From assembly GCF_900187045.1 (NCBI RefSeq), contig NZ_LT906453.1:1984001-2048000 (forward strand): a DNA stretch of 64,000 nucleotides, read 5' to 3'. A model generated the notes under the pieces. That model searched no databases. It was not told where the DNA came from and was given only the letters and a program-made list of their open reading frames with translations. Made by a program: the position numbers and the translations under genes. Positions 16,604 to 29,403 of this stretch are shown here, one piece after another. The stretch comes from Dermatophilus congolensis. GTDB taxonomy: Bacteria > Actinomycetota > Actinomycetes > Actinomycetales > Dermatophilaceae. Each line of letters begins with the position of its first letter. Position 1 is the first letter of the stretch.

Positions 16604-17790
16604 GCCTGTGACTCCTGCTCAGCTTTGATGCGCGCAGATGCCTCCAGCTCAACCTCAATTGCTGCGGTGAGTCGATCCACGACCTCGTCGATACCGATCT
16701 TCTTGATGACCTCAGCAAAGAAGGCGTGCACGATCATGCGGCGTGCTTCGTCTTCTCCGACACCGCGGCTCATCAAGTAGAAGAGCTGTTCATCGTCGAA
16801 ACGTCCGGTTGTGGAAGCGTGCCCGGCGCCGACGATTTCACCGGTCTCGATCTCCAAGTTAGGGACGGAGTCCGCGCGTGGACCGTCAGTAAGAACGAGG
16901 TTGCGGTTCATCTCGTACGTCTCGGTGCCTTCAGCTGCGGCGCGGATGAGCACATCTCCCACCCACACGGTGTGGGCTTCTTCGCCTTGCAGGGCGCCTT
17001 TGTACTCCACGTTGGAGTAGCAGTGCGGCTCAGAGTGGTCGACGTAAAGACGGTGTTCGAGATGCTGGCCGGCATCAGCGAAGTACACGCCCAGGCCTTC
17101 AAAACGGCCACCGGTTCCGGCATACGTGGCGTTCGTGTTGACCCGCACGATCTTGCCGGACAAGCTCACCGCGATGTGTCGTACCGAGGCATCACGCCCC
17201 ACAACCACGTCGTGCTGTGCAAGGTGAACGGCGTCGTCGTCCCATTCCTGCAGTGAGACCACCGATAGGTCTGCGCCATCGTCAGTAACGATCGACACCA
17301 AAGAGCCCAAACGTGCCGAGCCGGTGTGGCGCAGCACAAGACGAGCGCGTGAGTGCCGTCCCGCCGTGACGAGCAGGTGTGAGAACACTGCCTGGCCTTG
17401 CCCCACCGTGGGCACACGGATCGGCTCAGTGACATCAGCGTCAGCGGGGATGTCGATGCGTAGCACTGCGCCAGCTCGGGCTGCGGTGACTGCGGCAGCA
17501 CGGTCTCCACCAGGCTGGGCGCCCAGCTCACGTGCCTCTTCCAGGGTCACAATCGAGGCAATGACCCCCTCGGGAAGATCAGCGGGCACCTGGGGTGGTG
17601 CGCATGTTTCACCTTCGGCGAAGAAGTCCCCGAGGCGATCCACCGGGGTAAAACGCCAGTCTTCTTCACGCCCATGCGGAACAGAGAAGTCAGATGGAGT
17701 AAACGAACGTGTGCGTTCAGCGCGGGACTGCTCTGGAACAAAGCCTTGCCCTGTAGAGGGCGTTACGGTTTCTGGGGTGACGAGCGGCAT
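16600..17790 (-). CDS. sufD: SufD scaffold subunit
   Basis: 396 aa, usual length. N-terminal EDWRFTPVDRLGDFF is typical for SufD; the C-terminal beta-helix core includes IETGEIVGAGHASTTGRFDD with the conserved His and the [12 protein letters not shown] motif shared with SufB. Forms the SufBC2D complex. Its ATG overlaps the sufB stop by one base, and its stop overlaps the next ATG. Confidence 0.95.
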   Translation of the reverse strand: MPLVTPETVTPSTGQGFVPEQSRAERTRSFTPSDFSVPHGREEDWRFTPVDRLGDFFAEGETCAPPQVPADLPEGVIASIVTLEEARELGAQPGGDRAAAVTAARAGAVLRIDIPADADVTEPIRVPTVGQGQAVFSHLLVTAGRHSRARLVLRHTGSARLGSLVSIVTDDGADLSVVSLQEWDDDAVHLAQHDVVVGRDASVRHIAVSLSGKIVRVNTNATYAGTGGRFEGLGVYFADAGQHLEHRLYVDHSEPHCYSNVEYKGALQGEEAHTVWVGDVLIRAAAEGTETYEMNRNLVLTDGPRADSVPNLEIETGEIVGAGHASTTGRFDDEQLFYLMSRGVGEDEARRMIVHAFFAEVIKKIGIDEVVDRLTAAIEVELEASARIKAEQESQA

Positions 17791-19211
17791 CAGCCGACGG
17801 CTCCTTCCATCTGCAGCTCGATGAGACGGTTCAGCTCAAGGGCGTACTCCATAGGCAGCTCACGTGCGATGGGCTCAACGAACCCGCGCACGATCACGGC
17901 CATGGCTTCGTCCTCGGTCAGGCCTCGGGACATGAGGTAGAACAACTGGTCTTCGCTGACCTTGGAAACAGTCGCTTCGTGTCCCATCTGGACATCGTCT
18001 TCACGGATGTCGACGTACGGGTAGGTGTCCGAGCGGCTGATGAGGTCAACCAGCAAGGCGTCACATTTGACGGTCGATTTAGAGCCGTGTGCGCCTTCAT
18101 CCACCTGGACGAGGCCGCGGTACGAAGCGCGGCCACCGCCACGGGCAACGGATTTGCTGATGATGTTGCTTGATGTGTTTGGGGCGGCGTGCACCATCTT
18201 GGATCCGGTGTCTTGGTGTTGGCCTTCGCCAGCGAACGCGATCGACAATGTCTCGCCTTGGGCGTGCTCACCGAGCAGCCACACAGCCGGGTATTTCATC
18301 GTCACTTTGGAGCCGATGTTCCCGTCGACCCATTCCATCGTGGCGCCTGCTTCGCAGGTGGCGCGCTTGGTGACGAGGTTGTAGACGTTGTTGGACCAGT
18401 TCTGGATGGTCGTGTAGCGCACACGCGCATCTTTCTTGACAACGATCTCGACCACCGCGGAGTGCAGCGAATCAGTCTTGTAGATCGGGGCGGTACAGCC
18501 CTCGACATAGTGCACGTACGAGCCCTCGTCAGCGATGATCAGCGTGCGCTCAAACTGGCCCATGTTTTCCGTGTTGATACGGAAGTACGCCTGCAGCGGG
18601 ATATCCACGTGCACGCCCGGGGGCACGTAGATGAACGATCCACCGGACCACACGGCCGTGTTCAATGCCGCGAACTTGTTGTCACCGGCAGGGATGACCG
18701 AGCCGAAGTACTCCTTGAAAAGTTCTTCGTGCTCACGCAAGCCGGTGTCCGTGTCAACGAAGATGACACCTTTTTCTTCGAGGTCTTCACGAATCTGGTG
18801 GTAGACAACCTCAGATTCATACTGCGCGGCCACACCTGCCACCAGACGCTGCTTCTCCGCCTCCGGGATGCCCAGCTTGTCGTAGGTGGCTTTGATGTCT
18901 TCAGGCAGGTCGTCCCACGTGGTGGCCTGCTTCTCCGTCGATTTAACGAAGTACTTGATGTTCTGGAAGTCGATACCTGTTAGGTCAGCACCCCAAGCGG
19001 GCATGGGTTTCTTATCGAACAGGCGCAGCGCCTTCAGGCGCAGCTTTTCCATCCATGCAGGCTCGTTTTTGCGTTTCGAGATGTCAGTGACGACATCTTC
19101 ATTCAAGCCCCGTCGAGCACTTGCCCCGGCTGCGTCACTGTCGGCCCAGCCGAACTCATACCGGCCAAGATCCTTCAGGCCCGGATTGAGCTCTTCGATG
19201 TTGGTGCTCAT
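17790..19211 (-). CDS. sufB: SufB scaffold subunit
   Basis: 473 aa. Highly conserved SufB text throughout, for example [30 protein letters not shown] (conserved Cys), and [19 protein letters not shown]. Together with SufC and SufD it forms the scaffold for [4Fe-4S] assembly. No intein is present, unlike in mycobacterial SufB. The ATG overlaps the sufR stop (ATGA). Confidence 0.96.
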   Translation of the reverse strand: MSTNIEELNPGLKDLGRYEFGWADSDAAGASARRGLNEDVVTDISKRKNEPAWMEKLRLKALRLFDKKPMPAWGADLTGIDFQNIKYFVKSTEKQATTWDDLPEDIKATYDKLGIPEAEKQRLVAGVAAQYESEVVYHQIREDLEEKGVIFVDTDTGLREHEELFKEYFGSVIPAGDNKFAALNTAVWSGGSFIYVPPGVHVDIPLQAYFRINTENMGQFERTLIIADEGSYVHYVEGCTAPIYKTDSLHSAVVEIVVKKDARVRYTTIQNWSNNVYNLVTKRATCEAGATMEWVDGNIGSKVTMKYPAVWLLGEHAQGETLSIAFAGEGQHQDTGSKMVHAAPNTSSNIISKSVARGGGRASYRGLVQVDEGAHGSKSTVKCDALLVDLISRSDTYPYVDIREDDVQMGHEATVSKVSEDQLFYLMSRGLTEDEAMAVIVRGFVEPIARELPMEYALELNRLIELQMEGAVG

Positions 19212-20053
19212 CGCGGAGTCCTTTCATCATCTTTTATCTCGTGATTGCTGTGTGTCCGCGACCCGTGAGCTCGCACTGCGCGCGGTGTAGAAGTGCGGCA
19301 CACATCTGCGCCGGAAGAACGATGCACCCTGATTGCAGGGACAAATGTGGTGCACACGTGGCCGCCACCGGCCAGTGTGGAAAGGCGCTGCACGTGAACG
19401 CCCAAAAGATCGGCGAATGCCGCTGCTTCGGCATCACACAACGACTGATACTCAGCCGCAACCGTTTGCACCGGGCAGTGCCCCTGGCACAGCTGCACCC
19501 CCGCCGTGGCGACATCGTCGCTCGTTGACCCTGCAGGCACCGGGCCTTGCACAGAGCGGGCAGTTGCAGCGAACCCCGCATCCGTCAGTGCCTCCGCCAA
19601 TGCCACGGCGCGGCTAATCGGGTCCGGTCCGGCTTTCTCTACCTGCGGCGCTAGCGTGGCAACAAGATCCGCTGCTCGCTGAGCAGCGAACTCCTCCACC
19701 GCTTCAGGGCCCAGACGGGTGCTTAAAAATCGCAAGGCCGCTCGTGCGATGTCGTCGTAAGCGGCGTCAAGACTGCGGTGTGCCGCATCCGTCACCACAT
19801 ATACGCGGGCTGGTCGACCTCGCCCCCGTCCAGAGATATTGGCTTCACTGCCCGCAATGAACTGCTCTTCTTCTAGGGCAGTCAGGTGACGGCGCACAGC
19901 TGCCGGAGTGAGTTCTAGGTCTTCAGCGATCTGCGCTGCGGTAATAGGACCGTTTTCAACAATGCGGCGTAACACCTGTTCGCGGGTGCCCGCGCCTGCT
20001 GCGCGGAGAGTTTCCGCCCGGGCAGCAGGACGAGACGTGGATGCTTCATCCAT
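19208..20053 (-). CDS. sufR: SufR, Fe-S-sensing repressor of the suf operon
   Basis: 281 aa. An N-terminal winged helix ([20 protein letters not shown]) is followed by a wing ([14 protein letters not shown]) and a C-terminal domain with the cluster Cys residues ([23 protein letters not shown]). ATG 20053 is preferred because AGGAGG lies eight bases upstream; the ATG two codons earlier is too close. After the last conserved Cys there are about 40 unconserved residues rich in Arg/Ser/His that run into sufB. First gene of the operon, so cluster-loaded SufR would repress its own transcript. Confidence 0.92.
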   Translation of the reverse strand: MDEASTSRPAARAETLRAAGAGTREQVLRRIVENGPITAAQIAEDLELTPAAVRRHLTALEEEQFIAGSEANISGRGRGRPARVYVVTDAAHRSLDAAYDDIARAALRFLSTRLGPEAVEEFAAQRAADLVATLAPQVEKAGPDPISRAVALAEALTDAGFAATARSVQGPVPAGSTSDDVATAGVQLCQGHCPVQTVAAEYQSLCDAEAAAFADLLGVHVQRLSTLAGGGHVCTTFVPAIRVHRSSGADVCRTSTPRAVRAHGSRTHSNHEIKDDERTPR

Positions 20054-20202
20054 AGCCATAACCTCCTGACGGATCGGAACTGTCGAGACACCTCAGCGAT
20101 AAACGCAACATCATTCTTACTTAATTCTGGAAACCAGCAAAGAAGGGTCACCTAACCCGCATGCAACAGCCCGCAACACCCAAACCCAGCACGCCCCGCA
20201 GA

Positions 20203-20208
20203 TAGACT
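20203..20208 (+). promoter_or_regulatory. -10 element, probable leaderless start of the ABC exporter operon
   Basis: TAGACT lies seven bases before GTG 20216, which has no ribosome site. The sufR promoter must lie in the same 162-base divergent region. Confidence 0.55.
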
Positions 20209-20215
20209 CCGGCAC

Positions 20216-20983
20216 GTGTCACGTCCAGCCGTGCTCGTACAGCACCTCGTCAAACAATTCGGAACCACCACAGCCGTAGCCGACGCCACCTGGTCAGCAA
20301 ACCCCGGAGCCATCACCACCGTCCTAGGCCCCAACGGATCCGGAAAAACCACCACCATGGAATGCCTCGAAGGCCTCCAGGCACCCACCTCCGGGACCGT
20401 CCGCGTTCTGGGAGCCGACCCCCTCACCGTCAACCCCGAACACCGCGCCCGCGTCGGCGTCATGCTCCAAGACGGCGGCCTACCCAACACCGTCACCAGC
20501 GGCAGACTCCTACGCCACCTCGCCCACCTCTACCGCAACCCCATCCCCCCATCCGAACTCGCCGACCGCCTCGACCTAACCAGCTTCGAAAAAACCACCG
20601 TCCGGCGCCTCTCCGGCGGACAACGCCGACGCCTAGCCCTGGCCGCCGCCATCATCGGCCGCCCCCACGTTCTCTTCCTCGACGAACCCGCAGCCGGCCT
20701 AGACCCCCACGCCCGCCTCGACGTCTGGGACCTAGTCACAGAGCTACGCAACGCGGGTGTGTGCGTCATCATCACCACCCACTCCTTCGAAGAAGCAGAA
20801 CGCCTCGCCGACCACGTCGTCGTCATGAACGAAGGCACCGTCGTCGCCGACGGAACCGTCCAGCACATCGCCGGAAATGACACCCTCGAAAACGCCTTCT
20901 TCAACCTCACCCCACGCCAGCGCCGCAGCTTCACCTCCCAGCAATGGATCAACGACCCCACAACCATGGAAGACTCCGCATGA
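20216..20983 (+). CDS. ABC transporter ATP-binding protein
   Basis: 255 aa ABC-2-type export ATPase. Walker A GPNGSGKTTT, Q-loop VMLQDGGL, signature RRLSGGQRRR, Walker B VLFLDEPAAGLDP and switch His in TTHSFEEAE are intact. GTG 20216 is the likely start, probably leaderless. Together with the next gene it forms an exporter that stands divergent to sufR and before ctaA, the same place as Rv1457c-Rv1458c in Mycobacterium tuberculosis; the cargo is not known. Confidence 0.92.
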   Translation: MSRPAVLVQHLVKQFGTTTAVADATWSANPGAITTVLGPNGSGKTTTMECLEGLQAPTSGTVRVLGADPLTVNPEHRARVGVMLQDGGLPNTVTSGRLLRHLAHLYRNPIPPSELADRLDLTSFEKTTVRRLSGGQRRRLALAAAIIGRPHVLFLDEPAAGLDPHARLDVWDLVTELRNAGVCVIITTHSFEEAERLADHVVVMNEGTVVADGTVQHIAGNDTLENAFFNLTPRQRRSFTSQQWINDPTTMEDSA

Positions 20984-21753
20984 GCGCCACAACCACCACC
21001 CCCTGCGGCCCCGCGCCCCGCCGCGCCATCATCCTTTCCCACGCGCGATTCGAACTAGGCACCCTGCTACGCAACGGCGAACAGCTCCTCGTCTCACTCA
21101 TCCTTCCCCTCCTGGCCCTGGCCGCGTTCACCTACATCAACCTGCCCACCTCGCACGCCACCAGCCACACCCCCATCAACCTCATCACCCCCGGCGTACT
21201 CGCCCTAGCCATCACCTCCACCGCCTTCACCGGTCAAGCAATCTCCACCGGATTCGACAGGCGCAATGGCGTACTGCGCTACCTGGGTGTCACTCCCCTG
21301 GGCCGCACTGGACTCATCTGGGCCAAAGCCATCGCCGTGCTCGCCCTGGAAGTCATCCAGCTTCTCATCATCTCGGCTGCCGCTCTCGCTCTGGGCTGGC
21401 GCCCTGAACCGCTGAGCTTTCTCCTTTTCGCGCCAACCTGGATCCTTGGCACCTGGTGCTTCGTTGCCTTCGCTCTCCTGCTAGCCGGAGCCATGCGCGC
21501 CGAAGCCGTGCTCGCCCTGGCCAACCTCATCTGGGTTCTCCTCGTCGGCCTCGGTGGCATCTTGTTCCCGCCCGCTCTCCTTCCCGCATGGCTGGCCCCC
21601 CTCATCTCCTGGCTACCCGCCGCAGCCCTGGGTGAAAGCAGCCGCGCAGCCCTACTCCACAACGCGATAGACCCCACCGCACTTATCCTGCTCACCGCAT
21701 GGGCGGCACTAGCCACATGGGCAGCCTCGCGCTTCTTCCGCTGGTCCGACTAA
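20980..21753 (+). CDS. ABC-2 type permease
   Basis: 257 aa with six membrane segments, partner of the ATPase upstream (ATGA four-base overlap). Conserved text LITPGVLALAITSTAFTGQA and FDRRNGVLRYLGVTPL is characteristic of ABC-2 permeases (DrrB-like group). The frame is open 12 codons further upstream, but ATG 20980 is set by the overlap. Cargo unknown. Confidence 0.9.
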   Translation: MSATTTTPCGPAPRRAIILSHARFELGTLLRNGEQLLVSLILPLLALAAFTYINLPTSHATSHTPINLITPGVLALAITSTAFTGQAISTGFDRRNGVLRYLGVTPLGRTGLIWAKAIAVLALEVIQLLIISAAALALGWRPEPLSFLLFAPTWILGTWCFVAFALLLAGAMRAEAVLALANLIWVLLVGLGGILFPPALLPAWLAPLISWLPAAALGESSRAALLHNAIDPTALILLTAWAALATWAASRFFRWSD

Positions 21754-21802
21754 CCAGCCGCTCAGCCGTTAAATAAAACCTTCTACGCTAGGAGTAACCG
21801 CC

Positions 21803-22027
21803 ATGTTGTCCCTCATCTTCGGCGACAGATCAAACCCGGTTAATGACATGAACTCTATTTTTTCCGATCAAAAAACCGGATTCGACTGGGCACGCAACGT
21901 GCTAGCCGAGGCAGACATCGACCCTGCACAAAACCCAGTCGTCGCGATTAAGGAACTGCGCTCCAAAGAGCCCGCACTCAACCTCAAAACCGCGACATAC
22001 ATGGTGAAAAAAATCAACGCAGCCTGA
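21803..22027 (+). CDS. Small protein of unknown function, possible L7/L12 C-terminal-like fold
   Basis: 74 aa from ATG 21803, with AGGAG eight bases upstream. No signal peptide or membrane helix. The second half (NPVVAIKELRSKEPALNLK, then TATYMVKKI) recalls the alpha-helix, turn, helix of the ribosomal protein L7/L12 C-terminal domain (VIKxLRxxTxLxLKEAKxLV), as seen in many small bacterial proteins. This likeness is my reading, not a proven homology. Own terminator follows at 22039-22079, so it is a separate unit. Confidence 0.65.
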   Translation: MLSLIFGDRSNPVNDMNSIFSDQKTGFDWARNVLAEADIDPAQNPVVAIKELRSKEPALNLKTATYMVKKINAA

Positions 22028-22038
22028 TCTTTTTCACC

Positions 22039-22079
22039 AAGAAAGTGTGGAGGAGACCCGACTATCTCCACACTTTCTT
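22039..22079 (+). terminator. Hairpin after the 74-aa gene
   Basis: A 14-bp perfect stem (AAGAAAGTGTGGAG 22039-22052 with 22066-22079) around a 13-base loop, 11 bases after the stop. The 3' arm ends in TTTCTT. Confidence 0.65.
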
Positions 22080-22227
22080 ACACAGTCATAAGAACGAGGC
22101 CCAGGCCCGGGATGAGTGCCCCATAGGCAGATCATGACTGCGGGGCAGACAAGGGGCGCGGTTTCAAGCACAGTAATCACTCCCGACCCGCGCAACACGC
22201 CACATACTCCACCCGCACCCCACCCCG

Positions 22228-22233
22228 TAGAGT
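22228..22233 (+). promoter_or_regulatory. -10 element, probable leaderless start of ctaA
   Basis: TAGAGT lies seven bases before GTG 22241, with no ribosome site: the same geometry as at 20203. Confidence 0.55.
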
Positions 22234-22240
22234 CTGCAGC

Positions 22241-23203
22241 GTGACCCAGACACCCAACTCCCCCGCACCCCCAGCAGCCAGCACCGACCCCCGCTGGATC
22301 TTCCCCCTCCTTATCGCCAACCTCATCGCCGAGATGGGCATCGTCGTTACTGGAGGGCTGGTCCGCCTCACCAAATCAGGGCTGGGATGCTCCACCTGGC
22401 CCCAATGCACCCCCGGCTCATTCGTACCCACTGCAACCCAGCCCGAAGGCTTCCACAAATACATTGAATTCGGGAACCGCACACTGACCTTCGTGCTCTC
22501 CGCACTGGCTATCGCCGTCGTCGTCGCAGCCTACAAACACCTCCGCGGACGCGGCTACCTCACCCCAGCCATGGTCATCCTTCTCGGCGTCCTCGCCCAA
22601 GCCGTCGTCGGTGGAATCACCGTCCTGACTGGCTTGAACCCAGCCACCGTGGCATTCCACTTCCTCGCCTCAATGGTTCTCGTTGCCGCAGCCACCTTGC
22701 TCGTTGTCAGATACGTCAACGAAAACCGCCCCAGCAGCAACTTCCCCCGCCCCGTCACCATCCTCGGGCGCACCATCATCGCCATCTACGCCGTGGTGCT
22801 CATCCTCGGGACCATTGTGACCGGCTCAGGGCCCCACTCCGGCGACGCAGCCACACCGGCCCGCCTCAACTTCGACATCCGAGCCGTCTCATGGCTGCAC
22901 GCCGACTTCGTGACCGCATTCCTAGGCCTCGTCATCGGCATGCTCGTCGCGGTGTACCTCTGCAGCCCTGACCACGGCCCCCGCCGCGCCTGGAGCGCCG
23001 TTCTAGCCGTAACCATCCTGCAAGGCCTGCTCGGATACACCCAATACCTCCTGGCCGTACCCGAAGGTCTCGTGCTCGCTCACATGACTCTCGCCGCAGT
23101 CCTGACCGCGTCAGTCACCTGGGCATACCTCACGCTGCGACCCCACCCCGCAGCAACGAAAACGTCCGCCACCCCACCCCAGGTAGCGGACGTCACGAAG
23201 TAG
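22241..23203 (+). CDS. ctaA: Heme A synthase
   Basis: 320 aa, eight membrane helices, COX15/CtaA family. Converts heme O to heme A for aa3-type cytochrome oxidase in the membrane. Seen are GGLVRLTKSGLGCSTWPQC (with paired Cys), the heme-ligand His region (EFGNRTLTF and ATVAFHFLASM) and, in the second half, SWLHADFVTAF and LAHMTLAAV. GTG 22241 is the start. Convergent with ctaB, only 18 bases apart. Confidence 0.94.
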   Translation: MTQTPNSPAPPAASTDPRWIFPLLIANLIAEMGIVVTGGLVRLTKSGLGCSTWPQCTPGSFVPTATQPEGFHKYIEFGNRTLTFVLSALAIAVVVAAYKHLRGRGYLTPAMVILLGVLAQAVVGGITVLTGLNPATVAFHFLASMVLVAAATLLVVRYVNENRPSSNFPRPVTILGRTIIAIYAVVLILGTIVTGSGPHSGDAATPARLNFDIRAVSWLHADFVTAFLGLVIGMLVAVYLCSPDHGPRRAWSAVLAVTILQGLLGYTQYLLAVPEGLVLAHMTLAAVLTASVTWAYLTLRPHPAATKTSATPPQVADVTK

Positions 23204-23221
23204 TCCCGGTGCCGCTGGCCC

Positions 23222-24181
23222 TCACAGGCCAAGCGGCACAAAAATCAACGGATCTACAGCCACACCAACAAACAGCAACGTCAAATAGCTGATCGAAAAA
23301 TGGAACAACCGCATCGGCTTCAACGCAGTCAACGTGGTGTTCGCTGGATCCTTCGCCCGCTTCAACAGCATGTGCGATTCCCGGATGAACAACGCCCCCG
23401 AAGCAACCGCCGTCACTGAGTAGACCCACCCCATCGGGGCCACCGGGATCAGCGCCAACGAGACAGCAACAGTCACCCAGGCGTACACAACCACCTGACG
23501 CGCCACCGACACATCCCGCGCCACCACCGGCAACATCGGAACACCCGCCGCGGCGTAATCATCCTTAAAACGCATCGACAACGGCCAGTAATGCGGCGGC
23601 GTCCAGAAAAACACCACCAAGAAAAGAATGATCGGAGCCCAGCCAATAGAGTTCGTCACCGCAGCCCAGGCAATCAGCACCGGCATGCACCCAGCAGCCC
23701 CGCCCCACACAATGTTCTGCGCCGTCCGACGCTTCAACACCATCGTGTAAAACACCACGTACAAAAAAAGCGCAGTCAACGCCAGCGCCGCGGACAACAC
23801 GTTGACGAACCACACCAACGTCACTACCGCAGCCACGCCCAACAACACCGCGAAAACAAGTGCGCCGCGCTCCGAAACCGCACCCGTAGCCAATGGACGA
23901 TTCTCGGTACGGTGCATCAAACGATCGATATCGCGATCCAAATAACAGTTGAAAACGTTCGACGACGCCGCCGCCAACGTTCCCCCCACCAAAGTCGCCG
24001 CGATCAAACCGACAGACGGAACCCCCCGCTCAGCAAGAAACATCACGGGAAACGTCGTCACAAGCAGCAGCTCGATAATGCGCGGCTTCGTCAACGAGAC
24101 ATAGTCACGCAAAACCTGCCGCCACGACCGCGAGGTATCCCCTCCGGGAGCCGAATTCGCTCGAGGTTGTATAGCAGTCAC
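23222..24181 (-). CDS. ctaB: Protoheme IX farnesyltransferase (heme O synthase)
   Basis: About 319 aa polytopic UbiA-family prenyltransferase that adds farnesyl to heme B. Both Asp-rich sites are visible: [18 protein letters not shown] and the second loop [22 protein letters not shown] 24181 is preferred since AAGGA stands five bases before it; a TTG four codons upstream is the alternative. Works with CtaA, next door and convergent. Confidence 0.93.
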   Translation of the reverse strand: MTAIQPRANSAPGGDTSRSWRQVLRDYVSLTKPRIIELLLVTTFPVMFLAERGVPSVGLIAATLVGGTLAAASSNVFNCYLDRDIDRLMHRTENRPLATGAVSERGALVFAVLLGVAAVVTLVWFVNVLSAALALTALFLYVVFYTMVLKRRTAQNIVWGGAAGCMPVLIAWAAVTNSIGWAPIILFLVVFFWTPPHYWPLSMRFKDDYAAAGVPMLPVVARDVSVARQVVVYAWVTVAVSLALIPVAPMGWVYSVTAVASGALFIRESHMLLKRAKDPANTTLTALKPMRLFHFSISYLTLLFVGVAVDPLIFVPLGL

Positions 24182-24599
24182 GGTGTCCTTCAATGTGAGA
24201 AACAGGGCGGCGCCAAAGGCAAAGGCACGAAGCCTCGCACAGACCCTTCACGGCAGCCTTCTACTTTGCCGCACGTGATGAGGATCACTCCACCCGAGGG
24301 CCGGATCAACGGCCAGCATACGCGGCTCAGATCACATCGAGGCCCCAGACCCCCCAACCTCGTCGCCAACACCCCTCAGCTTGTGTGCCAGAGCCCACAA
24401 ACACACCCCGGTGCCGCGAACAACACACGACAATGTGAAGAGCGCTGCGACACGCGCCGATAGGGTCAAAGAGGAAAACCCGCAAGGCACCCGCCCCGGG
24501 AACAACCGTGTCTCATCCGGTGTTGCAGAAGGTCCGCGCCACCAACCCGCTGACCACGCCTCACCTGCATCAACGATTTGGATCAGGAGCACCTTGAAT
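24182..24599. other. Divergent ctaB-tkt intergenic region
   Basis: 418 bases that must contain the ctaB and tkt promoters. I see no clear promoter pair, operator or hairpin. An upstream in-frame extension of tkt (from 24381) is of low-complexity composition and lacks a conserved start. Confidence 0.5.
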
Positions 24600-26744
<2,145 letters not shown>

Positions 26745-26749
26745 TTCAC

Positions 26750-27865
26750 ATGACCATCAACAGCAACGTCAAAGCCCTCGCCGACGCTGGCGTCTCCGTC
26801 TGGCTCGATGACCTCTCCCGCACCCTCATCTCCAGCGGAGACCTACAAAAACTCATCGACGAATCCGGCGTAGTAGGCGTCACCACCAACCCCACAATCT
26901 TCGCCACCGCACTATCCAACGGCGAAGCCTACGCCGACCAGGTAGCACAGCTGGCCGCCGCCAACACCCCCGTTGATGACGCCGTCTTCGCCATCACCAC
27001 CGACGACGTCCGTAACGCCTGCGACGTCCTCAAACCCATCTACGACGCCACCGGCGGCAAAGACGGACGCGTCTCCATCGAGGTCGACCCGCGCCTGGCC
27101 CACGAAACCGACGCCACCGTCGACATGGCCAAAAAGCTCTACGCCACCGTCGACCGCGAAAACGTGATGATCAAAATCCCGGCCACCACAGCGGGCCTAC
27201 CGGCCATCACAGCCGTCCTGGCCGAAGGGATCTCCGTCAACGTCACCCTCATCTTCTCTCTCGACCAGTACCGCGGAGTCCTGGCAGCCTTCATCGAAGG
27301 CATCGAGAAAGCCAAAGAGGCAGGCAAAGACATCAGCAAGATCCACTCCGTAGCATCCTTCTTCGTCAGCCGCGTCGACACCGAAATCGACCCCCGACTC
27401 GAAAAGATCGGCACCGACGAAGCACTCGCTCTGCGCGGAAAAGCAGCAATCGCCAACGCACGCCTGGCATACCAAGTTTTCGAAGAAGCCTTCGCCACCA
27501 GCCGCTGGGACGTTCTCGAAGCAGCAGGCGCAAACAAACAACGCGCCCTGTGGGCATCCACCGGTGTGAAAAATCCCGAATACGACGACACCATGTACGT
27601 GGTCGACCTCGCTGCACCACACACGGTCAACACCATGCCCGGCAAAACCCTCGAAGCTGTCGCCGACCACGGCAAGGTCCGCGCCAACGCCATCGCTGGC
27701 AGCTACGAAGACTCCCAAGCCATCCTCGACAAGCTCGCCGCCCTCGGAATCTCCTACGACGAGGTCGTCACCAAGCTCGAAAAGGAAGGCGTCGAAAAAT
27801 TCGAGAAGTCCTGGACCGAACTCCTGGACTCCCTCACCAGTGAACTGGAGGCCAAGAGCAAGTGA
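26750..27865 (+). CDS. tal: Transaldolase
   Basis: 371 aa, the long actinobacterial form. Moves dihydroxyacetone units between sugar phosphates through a Schiff-base lysine; the catalytic Lys lies in [18 protein letters not shown]. Other conserved text: [14 protein letters not shown] and [15 protein letters not shown]. It begins six bases after tkt. Confidence 0.94.
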   Translation: MTINSNVKALADAGVSVWLDDLSRTLISSGDLQKLIDESGVVGVTTNPTIFATALSNGEAYADQVAQLAAANTPVDDAVFAITTDDVRNACDVLKPIYDATGGKDGRVSIEVDPRLAHETDATVDMAKKLYATVDRENVMIKIPATTAGLPAITAVLAEGISVNVTLIFSLDQYRGVLAAFIEGIEKAKEAGKDISKIHSVASFFVSRVDTEIDPRLEKIGTDEALALRGKAAIANARLAYQVFEEAFATSRWDVLEAAGANKQRALWASTGVKNPEYDDTMYVVDLAAPHTVNTMPGKTLEAVADHGKVRANAIAGSYEDSQAILDKLAALGISYDEVVTKLEKEGVEKFEKSWTELLDSLTSELEAKSK

Positions 27866-29403
27866 GTTCAGCGCGAGAGCCTGCAGCGGGGAATCCCCTC
27901 CGCGACCCTCGAGATAAACGACTTCCCCGCATCGCTGGGCCCTGCAGCCTAGTCATGTTCGGAGTCACCGGAGACCTATCCCGCAAAAAACTCCTACCAG
28001 CCATCTACGACCTGGCCAACCGCGGACTCCTGCCCGCCGGATTCAGCCTGATCGGATTTGGCCGCCGCGACTGGGACGACAACCAATTCGCCCAATTCGT
28101 GAAGGAGTCAGTGCAGGCCCACTCGCGCACTCCCTTCCGGTCGGAAACCTGGGACCAACTCCTCGGCGGCTTCCGGTTCGTCACCGGAGCCTTCGACGAC
28201 GAAGAATCCTTCCACCGACTCAGTGATGTCGTGGTTGCTGCCGATGCCGAACGAGGCACCGGCGGCAACCACGCCTTCTACCTATCCATCCCACCCAACG
28301 CATTCGCAAAAGTCTGCGGACTCCTACACAAAACCGGCCTCGCCGACGACAGCGACGGCTGGCGCCGCGTTGTCATCGAAAAACCTTTCGGCCACGACCT
28401 CGAATCCGCACGCGAACTCGACCGCGTCATCTCTGACGTCTTCCCACCAGACTCGATCTTCCGCATCGACCACTACCTCGGCAAAGAAACCGTCCAAAAC
28501 ATCCTGGCGCTGCGATTCGCGAACCAGATGTTTGAACCCATCTGGAACGCCCACTACGTCGACCACGTCCAAATCACCATGGCCGAAGACATCGGCATCG
28601 GTGGACGAGCTGGCTACTACGACGGCATCGGCGCCGCCCGCGACGTCATCCAAAACCACCTCCTCCAACTACTGGCCCTAACCGCCATGGAAGAGCCCCT
28701 CGCATTCGACGCCGACCACCTACGCACCGAAAAAGAAAAAGCCCTAGCCAGCGTCATCATCCCCGGCCCCATCGAAGAATGCACCGCAAGAGGCCAATAC
28801 ACAGCCGGGTGGCAAGGCTCCGAACAAGTCCCGGCATACCTCGACGAAGAAGGCGTCAACCCCTCTTCACACACCGAAACATTCGCTGCCGTCAAACTTG
28901 AAGTCGCCACCCGTCGCTGGGCTGGTGTGCCCTTCTACCTGCGCACCGGAAAACGCCTCGCCAAACGCGTCACCGAAGTCGCAGTCGTCTTCCGCAAAGC
29001 ACCCCACCTGCCCTTCGACCAAACCGCTACCGGAGAACTCGGCGCCAACGCCATCGTTATCCGTGTCCAACCCGACGAAGGCATCACCTTGCGCTTCGGA
29101 GCCAAGGTACCCGGAGACCAAATGGAAGTCCGCGACGTCACCATGGACTTCGGATACGGGCGTGCCTTCACCGAATCCAGCCCTGAAGCATACGAACGCC
29201 TCATCCTCGACGCCCTTATCGGCGACCCGCCCCTATTCCCTCGCCACGAAGAAGTCGAGCTCTCCTGGAAAATCCTCGACCCCATCACCGCACACTGGGA
29301 AAACAACGCCACCCGGCCAGAGCAATACACCCCCGGGGCGTGGGGCCCCAAGAGCGCACATGAGCTACTCGAACGCGACGGCCGCCAGTGGAGGATGCCA
29401 TGA
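27862..29403 (+). CDS. zwf: Glucose-6-phosphate dehydrogenase
   Basis: 513 aa, NADP-dependent first step of the oxidative pentose phosphate pathway. The dinucleotide fold starts [19 protein letters not shown] and the active-site signature is [16 protein letters not shown] 27862 overlaps the tal stop (GTGA) with GGAGG upstream, so translation is coupled. Needs the allosteric partner OpcA encoded next. Confidence 0.95.
   Translation: MSSAREPAAGNPLRDPRDKRLPRIAGPCSLVMFGVTGDLSRKKLLPAIYDLANRGLLPAGFSLIGFGRRDWDDNQFAQFVKESVQAHSRTPFRSETWDQLLGGFRFVTGAFDDEESFHRLSDVVVAADAERGTGGNHAFYLSIPPNAFAKVCGLLHKTGLADDSDGWRRVVIEKPFGHDLESARELDRVISDVFPPDSIFRIDHYLGKETVQNILALRFANQMFEPIWNAHYVDHVQITMAEDIGIGGRAGYYDGIGAARDVIQNHLLQLLALTAMEEPLAFDADHLRTEKEKALASVIIPGPIEECTARGQYTAGWQGSEQVPAYLDEEGVNPSSHTETFAAVKLEVATRRWAGVPFYLRTGKRLAKRVTEVAVVFRKAPHLPFDQTATGELGANAIVIRVQPDEGITLRFGAKVPGDQMEVRDVTMDFGYGRAFTESSPEAYERLILDALIGDPPLFPRHEEVELSWKILDPITAHWENNATRPEQYTPGAWGPKSAHELLERDGRQWRMP

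Noticed and set aside
24381-24599. 73-codon N-terminal extension of transketolase
   Set aside because: Unconserved composition; the family start and ribosome site are at 24600.
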